A stretch of 34,272 bases of DNA, taken from Lacihabitans sp. CS3-21. GTDB lineage: Bacteria; Bacteroidota; Bacteroidia; Cytophagales; Spirosomataceae. Under the pieces are notes generated by a model that did not search any database, was not told where the DNA came from, and was given only the letters and a program-made list of their open reading frames with translations. The DNA lies in assembly GCF_024343675.1 (NCBI RefSeq), contig NZ_RJUD01000102.1, forward strand, positions 1 to 34,272, written 5' to 3'. The position numbers and the translations under genes were made by a program. Below, piece by piece: positions 26,683 through 34,272 of the stretch; position 1 is the stretch's first letter, and each line of letters opens with the position of its first letter.

Positions 26683-27651
26683 TTAGAATCCTACACTCTT
26701 TAAATTTAACCCCGTATTTTCAGCTAGGCCGAATGCAAGGTTCATGTTTTGTACGGCTTGACCAGAAGCCCCTTTTACCAAATTGTCGATTATGGAAGTA
26801 ATCAAAAGTTTATTGCCATGTTTTTGTATTTCTAAAATGCACTTGTTGGTATTTACAACTTGCTTGAGATCTATTGGGCTTTTTGAAATCGTACAAAAAG
26901 GATGCTCTGCATAATATTTTTCAAAAACCTCTAAAGCATTTTCTAAAGTTCCTGCGTAGTCCAAATATACATTGGCCATTATACCTCTCGTAAAGTTTCC
27001 TCGGTATGGGATGAAGTTTATTTCTTTCTCAAATCCAGTTTGAAGTTGCTTTAAACTTTGATTGATTTCGGCTAAGTGTTGATGTGTAAATGCCTTATAG
27101 ATAGAAATATTACTGCTTCGCCAACTAAAATGTGTGGAAGCACTTAGCGATTGCCCCGCACCGGTGGAGCCTGTGACAGCACTTACATGCACTTCGGAAT
27201 TTAGCAAGTTATTTGTAGCTAGAGGCAGCAATGCCAACTGAATAGAGGTGGCAAAACAACCTGGATTGGCGATTTTATTGGCGGATTTAATTCTTTCACG
27301 ATTTAATTCTGGCAAACCGTACACAAAACCGTACGATTCGTCTCTGTAATCCGTACTTAAATCAATGATTTTTACCGATGATGGAACTGCGTTTTCATCC
27401 AAAAATTTCGCCGATTGTCCATGTCCTGAACATAGGAAGATAACATTAACTTCTTCAAATGGTAGTTTATCTGTAAAAAGCAGTTCAGTATCACCCAATA
27501 AATCAGTGTGGGTACTGTATATAGGTTTGCCCGCCTGACTCTGTGAATTTACAAAAACCACCTCTGCCAATGGATGATTAATCAGTATTCTTAGTAGCTC
27601 ACCACCTGTGTAGCCAGCTCCACCTATGATTCCAACTTTTATGGAGTTCAT
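26683..27651 (-). CDS. argC: N-acetyl-gamma-glutamyl-phosphate reductase
   Basis: ArgC reduces N-acylglutamyl phosphate to the semialdehyde with NADPH. The 322-residue product has the nucleotide-binding GGAGYTG (residues 10-16), the catalytic C132 in ANPGCFATS, and the later SSTHFSWRSSN/TPHQHLAEI-like segment (FTHQHLAEI) with a conserved His. Start at ATG 27651. It is the first gene of argC-argD; argG, argH and argB are not in the window. Upstream is a 227-base gap shared with lgt that contains a paired TTCGAA motif and a tiny frame overlapping the argC start. Confidence 0.96.
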   Translation of the reverse strand: MNSIKVGIIGGAGYTGGELLRILINHPLAEVVFVNSQSQAGKPIYSTHTDLLGDTELLFTDKLPFEEVNVIFLCSGHGQSAKFLDENAVPSSVKIIDLSTDYRDESYGFVYGLPELNRERIKSANKIANPGCFATSIQLALLPLATNNLLNSEVHVSAVTGSTGAGQSLSASTHFSWRSSNISIYKAFTHQHLAEINQSLKQLQTGFEKEINFIPYRGNFTRGIMANVYLDYAGTLENALEVFEKYYAEHPFCTISKSPIDLKQVVNTNKCILEIQKHGNKLLITSIIDNLVKGASGQAVQNMNLAFGLAENTGLNLKSVGF

Positions 27652-27720
27652 TAAAATAAGTTTTTTGAAAAAATGATAAAAAAGGATATTTCAGACGAGT
27701 ACAATCTCATCGGAGGGTGT

Positions 27721-27738
27721 TTCGAATAGGTCTTCGAA
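27721..27738. promoter_or_regulatory. Paired TTCGAA palindromes between argC and lgt
   Basis: TTCGAA occurs at 27721-27726 and 27733-27738, centred 12 bases apart, in a locally GC-richer stretch (about 27690-27760) of an otherwise AT-rich divergent gap. It could be an operator. It does not resemble an ArgR box. Confidence 0.3.
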
Positions 27739-27830
27739 GGGGCGATATGAAATGGAGTATTCTCAATTTTGCTTCTTATCGTTGCAAAAATAATTAAATC
27801 TTGTTAAGAAATTTAATAATTTTAGTTTGT

Positions 27831-27859
27831 TTTGAGGATATGGGTTAATTTTACTTTTC
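27831..27859 (+). promoter_or_regulatory. Possible lgt promoter
   Basis: TTTG (27831-27834, or 27826-27829 with a 22-base spacer) and TACTTTTC (27852-27859), one mismatch from TAnnTTTG, end 19 bases before the lgt ATG. Confidence 0.35.
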
Positions 27860-27878
27860 AAAATCAAATATTCAAAAG

Positions 27879-28694
27879 ATGTTAATCAACCAAATAGTGT
27901 GGGATGTTTCGCCAACTATTGTCAAAATAGGAACCTTCGAAATTCGTTGGTATGGTCTTTTGTTTGCCATGGGATTCCTCTTTGGCTTTCAGATTATTGC
28001 CAGAGTTTTTAAGTTGGAAAACAGGGACGAAAAAGACTTAGATAAGCTATTGCTCACCATGATACTTTCAATCGTTTTGGGAGCTAGAATCGGCCACTAT
28101 GTATTTTATGAAGGCGGACATTTTATAGACAATCCACTGGCTTTTCTATGGGACATGCTCATTCCCCCGTATTCGGGATTGGCGAGCCATGGAGCTGCAT
28201 TTGGTGTTTTGATAGGTTTAATAATTTTTAAGAAAAGAAATCCAAGCTATGATTATTTGTGGTTGACCGACCGCATGGTTATAGTGAGTGCTTTGGGAGG
28301 GTGCTTCATAAGATTTGGTAATTTTATGAATTCCGAAATTGTGGGGAAAGCCACCGATAAGCCATGGGGAGTATTATTTAAGCAAAATTTTGAATTTGTT
28401 CAAGTGCCACGTCACCCAGCACAATTGTATGAATCTATCAGTTGTTTGGTGCTTTTTGTGATATTGTTCTTTTTGTATGAACGTTGGAAGGCAAAAACAC
28501 CAAGAGGTTTGTTGACAGGTATTTTCTTCGTTTGGATTTTCGGGTTGAGATTTTTCTATGAGTTTTTGAAAGAAAATCAAGAGAAATTTGAAGATACTAT
28601 GGCTCTAAACATGGGTCAAATACTAAGTATTCCAGTAGTCCTTTTTGGCCTTTTTGTGATGTTTAAGGCACTCAGAGATAAACCTATAGCTTAA
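27879..28694 (+). CDS. lgt: Prolipoprotein diacylglyceryl transferase
   Basis: Lgt transfers diacylglycerol from phosphatidylglycerol to the lipobox cysteine of prolipoproteins, the first step of lipoprotein maturation. The 271-residue integral membrane protein has about seven hydrophobic helices, the IRWYGLLFAMGF start, SGLASHGAAFG with the conserved His, and the Lgt signature GGCFIRFGNFMNSEIVG. PRHPAQLYE is also conserved. It acts in the inner membrane on proteins such as the two lipoproteins in this window. A terminator follows. Confidence 0.97.
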   Translation: MLINQIVWDVSPTIVKIGTFEIRWYGLLFAMGFLFGFQIIARVFKLENRDEKDLDKLLLTMILSIVLGARIGHYVFYEGGHFIDNPLAFLWDMLIPPYSGLASHGAAFGVLIGLIIFKKRNPSYDYLWLTDRMVIVSALGGCFIRFGNFMNSEIVGKATDKPWGVLFKQNFEFVQVPRHPAQLYESISCLVLFVILFFLYERWKAKTPRGLLTGIFFVWIFGLRFFYEFLKENQEKFEDTMALNMGQILSIPVVLFGLFVMFKALRDKPIA

Positions 28695-28697
28695 AAC

Positions 28698-28731
28698 AAA
28701 AAGGGAGTTAGCGATTTGCTCACTCCCTTTT
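28698..28731. terminator. Terminator of lgt
   Basis: AAAAGGGAGT (28699-28708) pairs with ACTCCCTTTT (28722-28731); an inner AGC/GCT pair stacks above it. A and T runs flank both sides, so it can serve the convergent glycosyltransferase gene as well. Confidence 0.87.
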
Positions 28732-28752
28732 ATATCTGAGACTCATCATCGC

Positions 28753-29727
28753 CTAGTTTATCATCCCCAAAGCTCTCCTAATTTTTCTAGTTACTTCCAT
28801 CACCCATGTTGGAATTATATGGTCTCTAAGCACTAATTTCATATGAGGAATCTTGGGATACATCAGAGAAACATATTTGGTTGCAATTCCCAATTTTTTG
28901 AAATACAACCCACGATACTGCTTAGAATTGAGCAATAAATAATACCACCCACCCAAGTTTCTTTTAAACTTATCATGAAATTTATATCCCGTATCTTTAT
29001 CGAGATTGGTGTACATCATAATCCTATTCTCTAAAAACTTTGCGTCGTCTTTGTGGTCTGTATTACTTGCACCCGCAGCGTGTCTTCTATATGCAGCAGT
29101 GACGTCTGGCAAATATTTGATTTTTCCATGTCTGGCTGCCAGCATGATCATAGGTATATCACCACTTTTTGTTTTATGAAACCACGGTTGTACTGGAAAA
29201 ATAGAGGACATCGTATAAAATAAAGTAGCTGTTCCCATAAACCAAACTTCTGTTTCGGCTATCAAGTCTTTCAGCTCAAAAACGTCTTTTCCTATATTGG
29301 AATTTAGCAAATAAGGTTCTTCGTTGTTCTCAAAAAACTCCACTCGTGTGTTGGTAAAACAAATGGCAAAGTCTGGGTTTTGTTCCATAAAATCAGCTTG
29401 CTTCTGGAGCTTCAGCGGGTCTATCCAATAGTCGTCGCCTTCAAGGGCAGCCATATATTTGCCTTGGGAGTTCTCGAGAATTCTAATGGAGTTTGGCTGT
29501 GGGCCACCGTTTGTTTTGCCTCTGACTACTTTTATGAGGTCAGGGTATTGTGCAGCATATTGGTCAACAATTTGGCTGGTTCCATCTGTTGAGTGGTCGT
29601 CGCCAATGACTATTTCGAACGGAAAGCTGGTTTGTTGATTTACTACACTTTCTATCGACTGAGCAATAAATTTGGCATGATTGTAAGTGAGCAAATGTAC
29701 GCTCACCAATGGCTTTTGTTTCTGCAT
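28753..29727 (-). CDS. Family 2 glycosyltransferase
   Basis: The 324-residue protein is a GT-A fold transferase: VSVHLLTYNHAKFIAQSIESV at the N-terminus, EIVIGDDHSTDGTSQIV for nucleotide-sugar binding, and the metal-binding ALEGDDYW (DxD-type). No membrane anchor is seen. The acceptor and sugar are unknown; it probably builds a surface polysaccharide or glycoconjugate. It sits alone, separated from the GlmM-type gene upstream by a terminator. Confidence 0.92.
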   Translation of the reverse strand: MQKQKPLVSVHLLTYNHAKFIAQSIESVVNQQTSFPFEIVIGDDHSTDGTSQIVDQYAAQYPDLIKVVRGKTNGGPQPNSIRILENSQGKYMAALEGDDYWIDPLKLQKQADFMEQNPDFAICFTNTRVEFFENNEEPYLLNSNIGKDVFELKDLIAETEVWFMGTATLFYTMSSIFPVQPWFHKTKSGDIPMIMLAARHGKIKYLPDVTAAYRRHAAGASNTDHKDDAKFLENRIMMYTNLDKDTGYKFHDKFKRNLGGWYYLLLNSKQYRGLYFKKLGIATKYVSLMYPKIPHMKLVLRDHIIPTWVMEVTRKIRRALGMIN

Positions 29728-29735
29728 TCTTTCTT

Positions 29736-29773
29736 AAAAAAAAGAAACAGGAAGGTTAATTTCCTGCTTCTTT
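29736..29773 (-). terminator. Terminator of the glmM-type gene
   Basis: AAAGAAACAGGAA (29741-29753) pairs with TTCCTGCTTCTTT (29761-29773), one mismatch, 7-base loop. On the minus strand the stem runs into eight U. Confidence 0.87.
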
Positions 29774-29819
29774 GTAAACTTAATATTTTATTGAAAACAA
29801 TTCTAATTTTTATTGAAAA

Positions 29820-31217
29820 TTAGGCAGTCATCAATTCTTTAATGTCTTGAATAATTTTGTCGGCAAGATTGTCAGCCTTAGTTTCAAACTCGCTTTCAGC
29901 ATAAATTCTGATGATAGGCTCTGTATTAGATTTTCTAAGGTGAACCCATTCTTTATCAAAATGTATTTTTACCCCATCTCTCGTATCGAGGTTATATTTG
30001 ATGTATTTTTTCTGAATTTTCTCTAAAATCAAGTCCACATCGGTACCTTGATCAAGCTCGATTTTCTTTTTGGCAATAAAATAATTTGGATATTTTTTTC
30101 TTAAAAAACCAACGGGCTTGTTGAATTTGGCCAAATGAGTAAGGAATAATGCGATACCTACCAAAGCATCTCTTCCGTAGTGAAGCTCTGGGAATATAAT
30201 GCCTCCGTTGCCTTCACCACCTATTATAGATCCTGACTCTTTCATTTTTTCTACCACATTTACTTCACCAACAGCCGCAGAGAAATATTCTCCACCGTGT
30301 TTTTCAGTGACGTCTTTCAGTGCCATCGTAGATGATAAATTAGAGACCGTTGTATTCTTCTGCTTTTTGTTTATACTCAAAATATAGTCTGCAACGGCCA
30401 CCAGCGTGTATTCCTCTCCAAAAGGTTCGCCATCTTCACAAATAAGGGCCAATCTGTCTACATCTGGGTCTACAACGATACCCAAATCGTAGTCGCCTTT
30501 TTTCATTTCACCAGATATTTCCCTGAGGTTTTCAGGAAGGGGCTCTGGATTATGTGCAAAAATACCCGTAGGCTCACAGTTGAGTTCTTTGATTTCTGTT
30601 ACACCCAGTGCTTTGAGCAGCATAGGTACTGCAAAACCTCCTGATGAATTTACTGCATCTACAACTATCTTAAAATTGGCACTTTTTATGGCTTCAACAT
30701 TTACAGAAGAAAGGTTCAAAATAGCGTCAATGTGTTTTTGAAGATAGGTATCATCTGAGTGGTACTTGCCCAATTGCTTAACTTCAGCAAACGAAAAGTC
30801 TTCTTTTTCGGCAATTTCAAGGAGTTTTTCACCGTCACTTCCTGAGATAAATTCTCCTTTTTCGTTCAAAAGTTTTAGGGCATTCCACTGAATCGGATTA
30901 TGACTAGCAGTAAGTATAATTCCTCCTCCAGCGGCTTCTAGGGGTACGGCAATTTCAACTGTTGGGGTTGTGGAAAGGCCCAAGTCTATAACGTCCAAAC
31001 CCATACCAATCAAAGTAGATACCACTAGGTCAGACACCATTTTACCAGAAGGACGGGCATCTCTACCAATCACAACTTTTTTGTTTACATCAGGTTTGCT
31101 GATAATTGTGGCTGCAAAAGCAGCCGTAAATTTCACAACATCCAGAGGAGTTAAACTTTCGCCACTTTTCCCTCCAATAGTTCCTCTAATTCCAGATATA
31201 GATTTTATTAACGTCAC
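29820..31217 (-). CDS. glmM: Phosphoglucosamine mutase / phosphomannomutase
   Basis: An alpha-D-phosphohexomutase. The phosphoserine is S105 in TASHNP (103-108), metal ligands are in DPDVDR (250-255), the sugar-specificity loop reads GEGNGGI, and the phosphate-binding loop RKSNTEPIIRIYAES is near the C-terminus. The single mutase of this type in Bacteroidota is usually annotated GlmM, making glucosamine 1-phosphate for peptidoglycan and LPS; phosphomannomutase activity is the alternative. The 465-residue frame starts with GTG at 31217, as a stop lies five codons upstream and no ATG is available that keeps the conserved LIKSISGIRGT start. A -7 box TAAATTTG lies 21 bases before it. Confidence 0.9.
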   Translation of the reverse strand: MTLIKSISGIRGTIGGKSGESLTPLDVVKFTAAFAATIISKPDVNKKVVIGRDARPSGKMVSDLVVSTLIGMGLDVIDLGLSTTPTVEIAVPLEAAGGGIILTASHNPIQWNALKLLNEKGEFISGSDGEKLLEIAEKEDFSFAEVKQLGKYHSDDTYLQKHIDAILNLSSVNVEAIKSANFKIVVDAVNSSGGFAVPMLLKALGVTEIKELNCEPTGIFAHNPEPLPENLREISGEMKKGDYDLGIVVDPDVDRLALICEDGEPFGEEYTLVAVADYILSINKKQKNTTVSNLSSTMALKDVTEKHGGEYFSAAVGEVNVVEKMKESGSIIGGEGNGGIIFPELHYGRDALVGIALFLTHLAKFNKPVGFLRKKYPNYFIAKKKIELDQGTDVDLILEKIQKKYIKYNLDTRDGVKIHFDKEWVHLRKSNTEPIIRIYAESEFETKADNLADKIIQDIKELMTA

Positions 31218-31237
31218 GCAGAATATAAATTAGGTTT

Positions 31238-31245
31238 CAAATTTA
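31238..31245 (-). promoter_or_regulatory. -7 box of the glmM-type gene
   Basis: TAAATTTG on the minus strand fits TAnnTTTG. No TTTG is seen at 18-22 bases upstream, so it is a half-match. Confidence 0.4.
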
Positions 31246-31375
31246 ACACTAGTTTTTGGTTTTTTGGTCTTATATTTTTAGCAATTACCATTAAAATTTC
31301 CTGATACATGCTCACAAATTCATTCAGCGTCTTTTTAAAATAAATTACACATAATGTTAAACTCAAATAGAGCCA

Positions 31376-32224
31376 TCACTTTGTTTCTTTAATAATAACT
31401 TCGGCATTCAATACAGATTCAACATGACCAATGGATCTAAAAGTTCCTCTTACTGGACTAAGTCCGATTGATTCAATAGATGCGGCTAAGGCAACATAAT
31501 TTTTATCCACAACCCTTCCTTCTGTTGGGTCAAAACCTCGCCACCCGCCACCGGGTAACAGTACCTCCACCCAAGCATGCAAGTCGTGCTGATGCAATTC
31601 GCTTCCGTATAAATATCCACTTACAAATCGAGCCAGTATTCCAACTGAAGCACACACATCCATCATAAATACTGAAAAATCTCTGCAGGAACCACTTTGG
31701 CTTTTTAGGGTTTCTTCTGCTAACACTGCGTCACCGCGTTCTCTGGAGATATAACGAAACTTTTTGTGTATTTGTGTGGTGAGCTCCATTAAAAAATCTA
31801 GGGTTCCGTAGTTCGCTTTTTCTGCAACAGCCAAAGCAAAATCTTTTACATCCTCAGATATTGACTTGTTATTCAGGATAAACTCGACATATTTTGCCAT
31901 TCTTTGTGGATACTTAAATGGGATTTTAGCACATTCAAACGGAAAGAAAACGAAATTGAGTCCTTTGAAATCTTCTGTTTTTATACTGAATTTGGAGTTT
32001 ACCTCAAAGGTTTTTAGTCTTTGATTGATAAAACACACATGCTGAATATTGCCTTCCTGATCAATGTTTTTATTGAGCAAATCAGGTTTGGGCAATATAC
32101 TGAGGTCATGATTTATTAGGTATTGATAGGGAGTTGGTTTAGGACTTAAGAAAAAATAATGAGGATTAAGACCCACATAATCAGTGTACGAATAGCTTAG
32201 TTGATGCTCAACCTCTAAAATCAT
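31376..32224 (-). CDS. Transglutaminase-like cysteine protease domain protein
   Basis: The 282-residue product has the N-terminal domain (EHQLSYSYTDYVGLNPHYFFLSP) and transglutaminase core found in the alpha-E/ATP-grasp gene clusters described by Iyer and Aravind. The catalytic triad is C180 (GSCRDFS), H216 (HDLHAWVE) and D232 (GFDPTEG). The family probably acts as a peptidase or amidase rather than a cross-linker. It is cytoplasmic, with no signal peptide. Its ATG is one base past the stop of the proteasome-like gene, so the two are translationally coupled. Confidence 0.93.
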   Translation of the reverse strand: MILEVEHQLSYSYTDYVGLNPHYFFLSPKPTPYQYLINHDLSILPKPDLLNKNIDQEGNIQHVCFINQRLKTFEVNSKFSIKTEDFKGLNFVFFPFECAKIPFKYPQRMAKYVEFILNNKSISEDVKDFALAVAEKANYGTLDFLMELTTQIHKKFRYISRERGDAVLAEETLKSQSGSCRDFSVFMMDVCASVGILARFVSGYLYGSELHQHDLHAWVEVLLPGGGWRGFDPTEGRVVDKNYVALAASIESIGLSPVRGTFRSIGHVESVLNAEVIIKETK

Positions 32225-32225
32225 T

Positions 32226-32948
32226 TTATTTTTTTCTAAGTAAAGGATCTATCCAGTCTATAGGTAGTTTTTGAACGGAGTTATTGAGCAATGCATTCCA
32301 CTGATAAGAGATGTGTTCTAAATCGTGTTTTTCAAAAGTGTGCTCCACAATATTGAAGCTGTCTTTCTCATAAATCAAAACATCAATCGGGAAATCAACA
32401 TCGTTGGCACTCACTCTTGTAGAATCAAAAGCCAGGAATCCCAATTTTAATACCTCCTCAAAAGGACTCGAATATTTAATGTTTCTGTATAAGATCGGTT
32501 TACCATAGCCAGAGTTTCCTATTATAATAAATTGTGAACCTTCTGTAACCTCTATCCAGTTGCCTTCGGGATATAATAAAAACAGCTTGTGTTCTTTGTC
32601 GTTTTGCAACTGCCCACCCACTATCGCTGAGAGGTTAAACCTCAACCCCGCATTTACCAATGATTCTTTGTCTTCTTGGGCTACTCTTTTGAGTTGATTC
32701 CCGAAGGCGTTTACTGCCAAAAAAAGTTTGTCAAAATTATTGTCTTCTTTGTCTAAAACTTCCTGAAAGTAAGTAATGGCCTTGTCTCTTACAGACCTCA
32801 AACCGGCTGTCATTATAAATAGAGAATGGTTTTTTACCTGATGAACCGATAGTTTTTTTTCGCTCGAAACCTCACTCCCTGATGTTATTCTTCTGTCTGA
32901 TATGGCTACTAATCCTTGGGCTGTTTTTACTCCTAAACAAAAAGTCAT
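32226..32948 (-). CDS. Anbu-type proteasome-like Ntn peptidase
   Basis: The 240-residue protein matches the Anbu (ancestral beta subunit) type. It starts MTFCLGV: after removal of Met, Thr2 would be the N-terminal nucleophile. D18 (AISDRRITSG) and K31/K32 complete the site seen in proteasome beta subunits. Such proteins form helical or ring assemblies; the natural substrate is unknown. It is the middle gene of alpha-E, Anbu, transglutaminase. A -7 box TAAATTTG (32975-32982) lies in the 61-base gap upstream and may be a secondary promoter. Confidence 0.92.
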   Translation of the reverse strand: MTFCLGVKTAQGLVAISDRRITSGSEVSSEKKLSVHQVKNHSLFIMTAGLRSVRDKAITYFQEVLDKEDNNFDKLFLAVNAFGNQLKRVAQEDKESLVNAGLRFNLSAIVGGQLQNDKEHKLFLLYPEGNWIEVTEGSQFIIIGNSGYGKPILYRNIKYSSPFEEVLKLGFLAFDSTRVSANDVDFPIDVLIYEKDSFNIVEHTFEKHDLEHISYQWNALLNNSVQKLPIDWIDPLLRKK

Positions 32949-32974
32949 TTTGGTGTTGTAATATTGATTCGATG

Positions 32975-32982
32975 CAAATTTA
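32975..32982 (-). promoter_or_regulatory. Possible internal promoter -7 box before the Anbu gene
   Basis: TAAATTTG on the minus strand, 26 bases before the ATG. No matching -33 box was found. Confidence 0.3.
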
Positions 32983-33009
32983 GTATTTTCAGTCTATTTA
33001 TTCCCGAAA

Positions 33010-33957
33010 CTAGGCAAAATACACCTTAAATATTTCTTGGTCTATGTTGTTATTTTTTACTTGAAAATCATTCAAATATTTATGTAGTCCATATTTGATA
33101 ATTTCATTTGTTTCCGTAAAATCAATATCGTGTTTGAGCTGAGTGATAGCTTTTTCTGCTTCGTTAGAATAGCTATCCTGTGGCCTTGCACCCGAAATTC
33201 TGTAAATGGCATATTCAGCCTTTTTGATGCTGTGGCAAATAGCCCTCGGAAAATCTCTGTCTTTTATCAAAAACTCAATGATATTTTCTTGTTTTAGACT
33301 TTTATATTGTTGGCGATACATATTAAAAGCACTTACGGATTTCAATACGGCTGACCAAACCAGTAAATCTTGAGGGTTGGCTGTTTTTACATCTGAAACT
33401 GACTTGAAATTGAAATAACCAATATCCAAAAACCTGGAAGTTTTGTCAGCTCTTTCCAAAAACTTGCCCATGCTGGCAAAATAATAGGCTTCATCTCTGA
33501 GTAAAGTACCGTCTATCATTCCAGCAAAAAGTTGGCACTGCTGCTTTCTATTTTCATAGAAATTAGGTAACTCTTCGAAATCAAGTTTTCTGGTGGTTGA
33601 AAATTGCTTAAAACTCAGATAAAAACTATTCAAATGTTCCCATATTTCTTTTGGTAGAGTCTCTTTTACTGTTCTCGCATTTTCTCTTGCATTGCCTAGG
33701 ATATTGAAAATTGAATTCGGATTGTTCGGGTCGAACGTTATAAAGTAAATAATTTTGTCCTCAGTTTCTTCTGAATAAAGTTTATCATAGGTGGCTTTAT
33801 CATGTGTCGCTTCTAGCAACAAGCCCCAATGCTCAGAAATCATTCCTGGTAAATCATAAGACAGATTGATGTTAACGCTTACAAAACGGGCGTAATTTTC
33901 AACTCGCTCGATGTAACGATTCATCCAATAGATGGAATTAGCAACTCTACTTAACAT
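33010..33957 (-). CDS. Alpha-E domain protein
   Basis: The 315-residue helical protein has the alpha-E signature start MLSRVANSIYWMNRYIERVENYARF, a middle ASMGKFLERADKTSRFLD, and the RAICHSIKKAEYAI segment. Alpha-E proteins accompany circularly permuted ATP-grasp enzymes in clusters proposed to make small peptide or amide products. Here it is first in an operon with Anbu and transglutaminase genes. No ATP-grasp gene is seen next to it within the window; it could be to the right of base 34272 or elsewhere. A near-perfect promoter precedes it. Confidence 0.93.
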   Translation of the reverse strand: MLSRVANSIYWMNRYIERVENYARFVSVNINLSYDLPGMISEHWGLLLEATHDKATYDKLYSEETEDKIIYFITFDPNNPNSIFNILGNARENARTVKETLPKEIWEHLNSFYLSFKQFSTTRKLDFEELPNFYENRKQQCQLFAGMIDGTLLRDEAYYFASMGKFLERADKTSRFLDIGYFNFKSVSDVKTANPQDLLVWSAVLKSVSAFNMYRQQYKSLKQENIIEFLIKDRDFPRAICHSIKKAEYAIYRISGARPQDSYSNEAEKAITQLKHDIDFTETNEIIKYGLHKYLNDFQVKNNNIDQEIFKVYFA

Positions 33958-33978
33958 TTTCTTTGGTTTTTTTTATTC

Positions 33979-34009
33979 CAAATATACCCAAATATTAAAT
34001 AGTTGCAAA
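33979..34009 (-). promoter_or_regulatory. Promoter of the alpha-E/Anbu/transglutaminase operon
   Basis: On the minus strand TTTG (34006-34009), a 19-base spacer, and TATATTTG (33979-33986): a full match to the Bacteroidota consensus. It ends 21 bases before the ATG. Confidence 0.8.
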
Positions 34010-34129
34010 TGCTTAAGGAATTATTAGAATAAATTCATAAAAAAATCTTAAATCAGGATTTGTTCTTGTCTCAAAAATGGTTTTCGTTGTTTTGGGGAAG
34101 AGAAAGTACTTAGAGTCAGAATTTCAGAC

Positions 34130-34154
34130 AAAAAAATCGAGTCTAATAAGACTC
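34130..34154 (-). terminator. Minus-strand terminator closing the GC-rich candidate RNA
   Basis: GAGTCT (34139-34144) pairs with AGACTC (34149-34154), loop of four, followed on the minus strand by seven U. No gene ends here on the minus strand, so it would end a non-coding transcript. Confidence 0.75.
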
Positions 34155-34237
34155 ACTAAATACGGGGAGTGGGGCGGCATCCCGACTAATAGGGCAACTC
34201 GTGGACTATTTTTGTTAGCAGTTTTAAAAAAAAGCAT
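34155..34237 (-). ncRNA. GC-rich island between two terminators, candidate small RNA
   Basis: Bases 34163-34204 are markedly GC-rich (for example 34163-34184 is nearly all G and C) inside AT-rich non-coding DNA. The stretch is bounded on both sides by minus-strand terminators. Short pairings (GCCC with GGG; GAGT with ACTC) can be drawn but no known RNA family is recognised and no consensus promoter is seen. It may instead be part of a dispersed repeat. There is no open frame of note. Confidence 0.35.
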
Positions 34238-34267
34238 AAAAAAAGCGAGCCTTAAAAAAGACTCGCT
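34238..34267 (-). terminator. Minus-strand terminator of a gene beyond the right edge
   Basis: AGCGAG (34244-34249) pairs with CTCGCT (34262-34267), with an inner CTT/AAG stem, followed on the minus strand by seven U. It implies a minus-strand gene ending just right of the window. Confidence 0.82.
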
Positions 34268-34272
34268 ATATA

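Noticed and set aside
27651-27710. 19-codon frame upstream of argC as an arginine attenuation leader peptide
   Set aside because: It has a single Arg codon and no convincing terminator/antiterminator pair. It is kept only as part of a low-interest finding.

Overview
The window looks like chromosomal DNA from a member of the Bacteroidota, most likely of the Cytophagales/Spirosomataceae type. The evidence is AT-rich sequence, almost no Shine-Dalgarno motifs, several promoters of the Bacteroidota form (TTTG, about 18-22 bases, TAnnTTTG), a protein ending in a type IX secretion (T9SS) sorting domain, SPII lipoproteins, a metal-site variant HemB, and the gene families present (DUF1080, PepSY-like lipoprotein, DUF349, WbqC). 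I could not run a taxonomic search, so genus is not assigned. No rRNA, tRNA, insertion sequence, prophage or CRISPR array was recognised.

Layout. 1-2.9 kb: 3' part of a large T9SS-exported repeat protein. 3.2-5.8 kb: atpA-atpG (F1 alpha and gamma), cut off from the rest of the ATP synthase genes. 5.9-8.8 kb: hemB, facing an isolated moxR-type ATPase and prmC. 8.8-12.8 kb: single metabolic and repair genes (DUF1080 hydrolase, FMN reductase, AlkD-type glycosylase, class II aldolase fba, Tat/Dabb protein). 12.9-16.7 kb (minus strand): ettA, a class IV aminotransferase, then a solitary AAA_14/DUF4143 ATPase preceded by four 33-bp tandem repeats. 16.9-20.3 kb (plus strand): DUF349 protein, then a tight two-gene unit of a WbqC-family protein and an ATP-grasp/HAD fusion. 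20.3-25.5 kb: YceI, a five-repeat PepSY-like lipoprotein, an amino-acid permease, and a BACON-like/beta-helix lipoprotein. 25.5-31.2 kb: argC-argD, lgt, a family 2 glycosyltransferase, and a GlmM/phosphomannomutase-type enzyme. 31.4-34.0 kb (minus strand): alpha-E protein, Anbu-type proteasome-like peptidase and transglutaminase-like protease, from a clear promoter. The last 300 bases hold two minus-strand terminators flanking a GC-rich island that may be a small RNA.

Most of the window is housekeeping: energy (atpAG, fba), haem (hemB), translation (prmC, ettA), arginine synthesis (argCD), envelope (lgt, glmM). Transcription units are short and most are bounded by good intrinsic terminators. 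The parts that look least described are (i) the 33-bp palindromic repeat array in front of the AAA_14 ATPase, (ii) the WbqC plus ATP-grasp/HAD pair, (iii) the alpha-E/Anbu/transglutaminase operon without its usual ATP-grasp partner inside the window, and (iv) the GC-rich candidate RNA at the right end.
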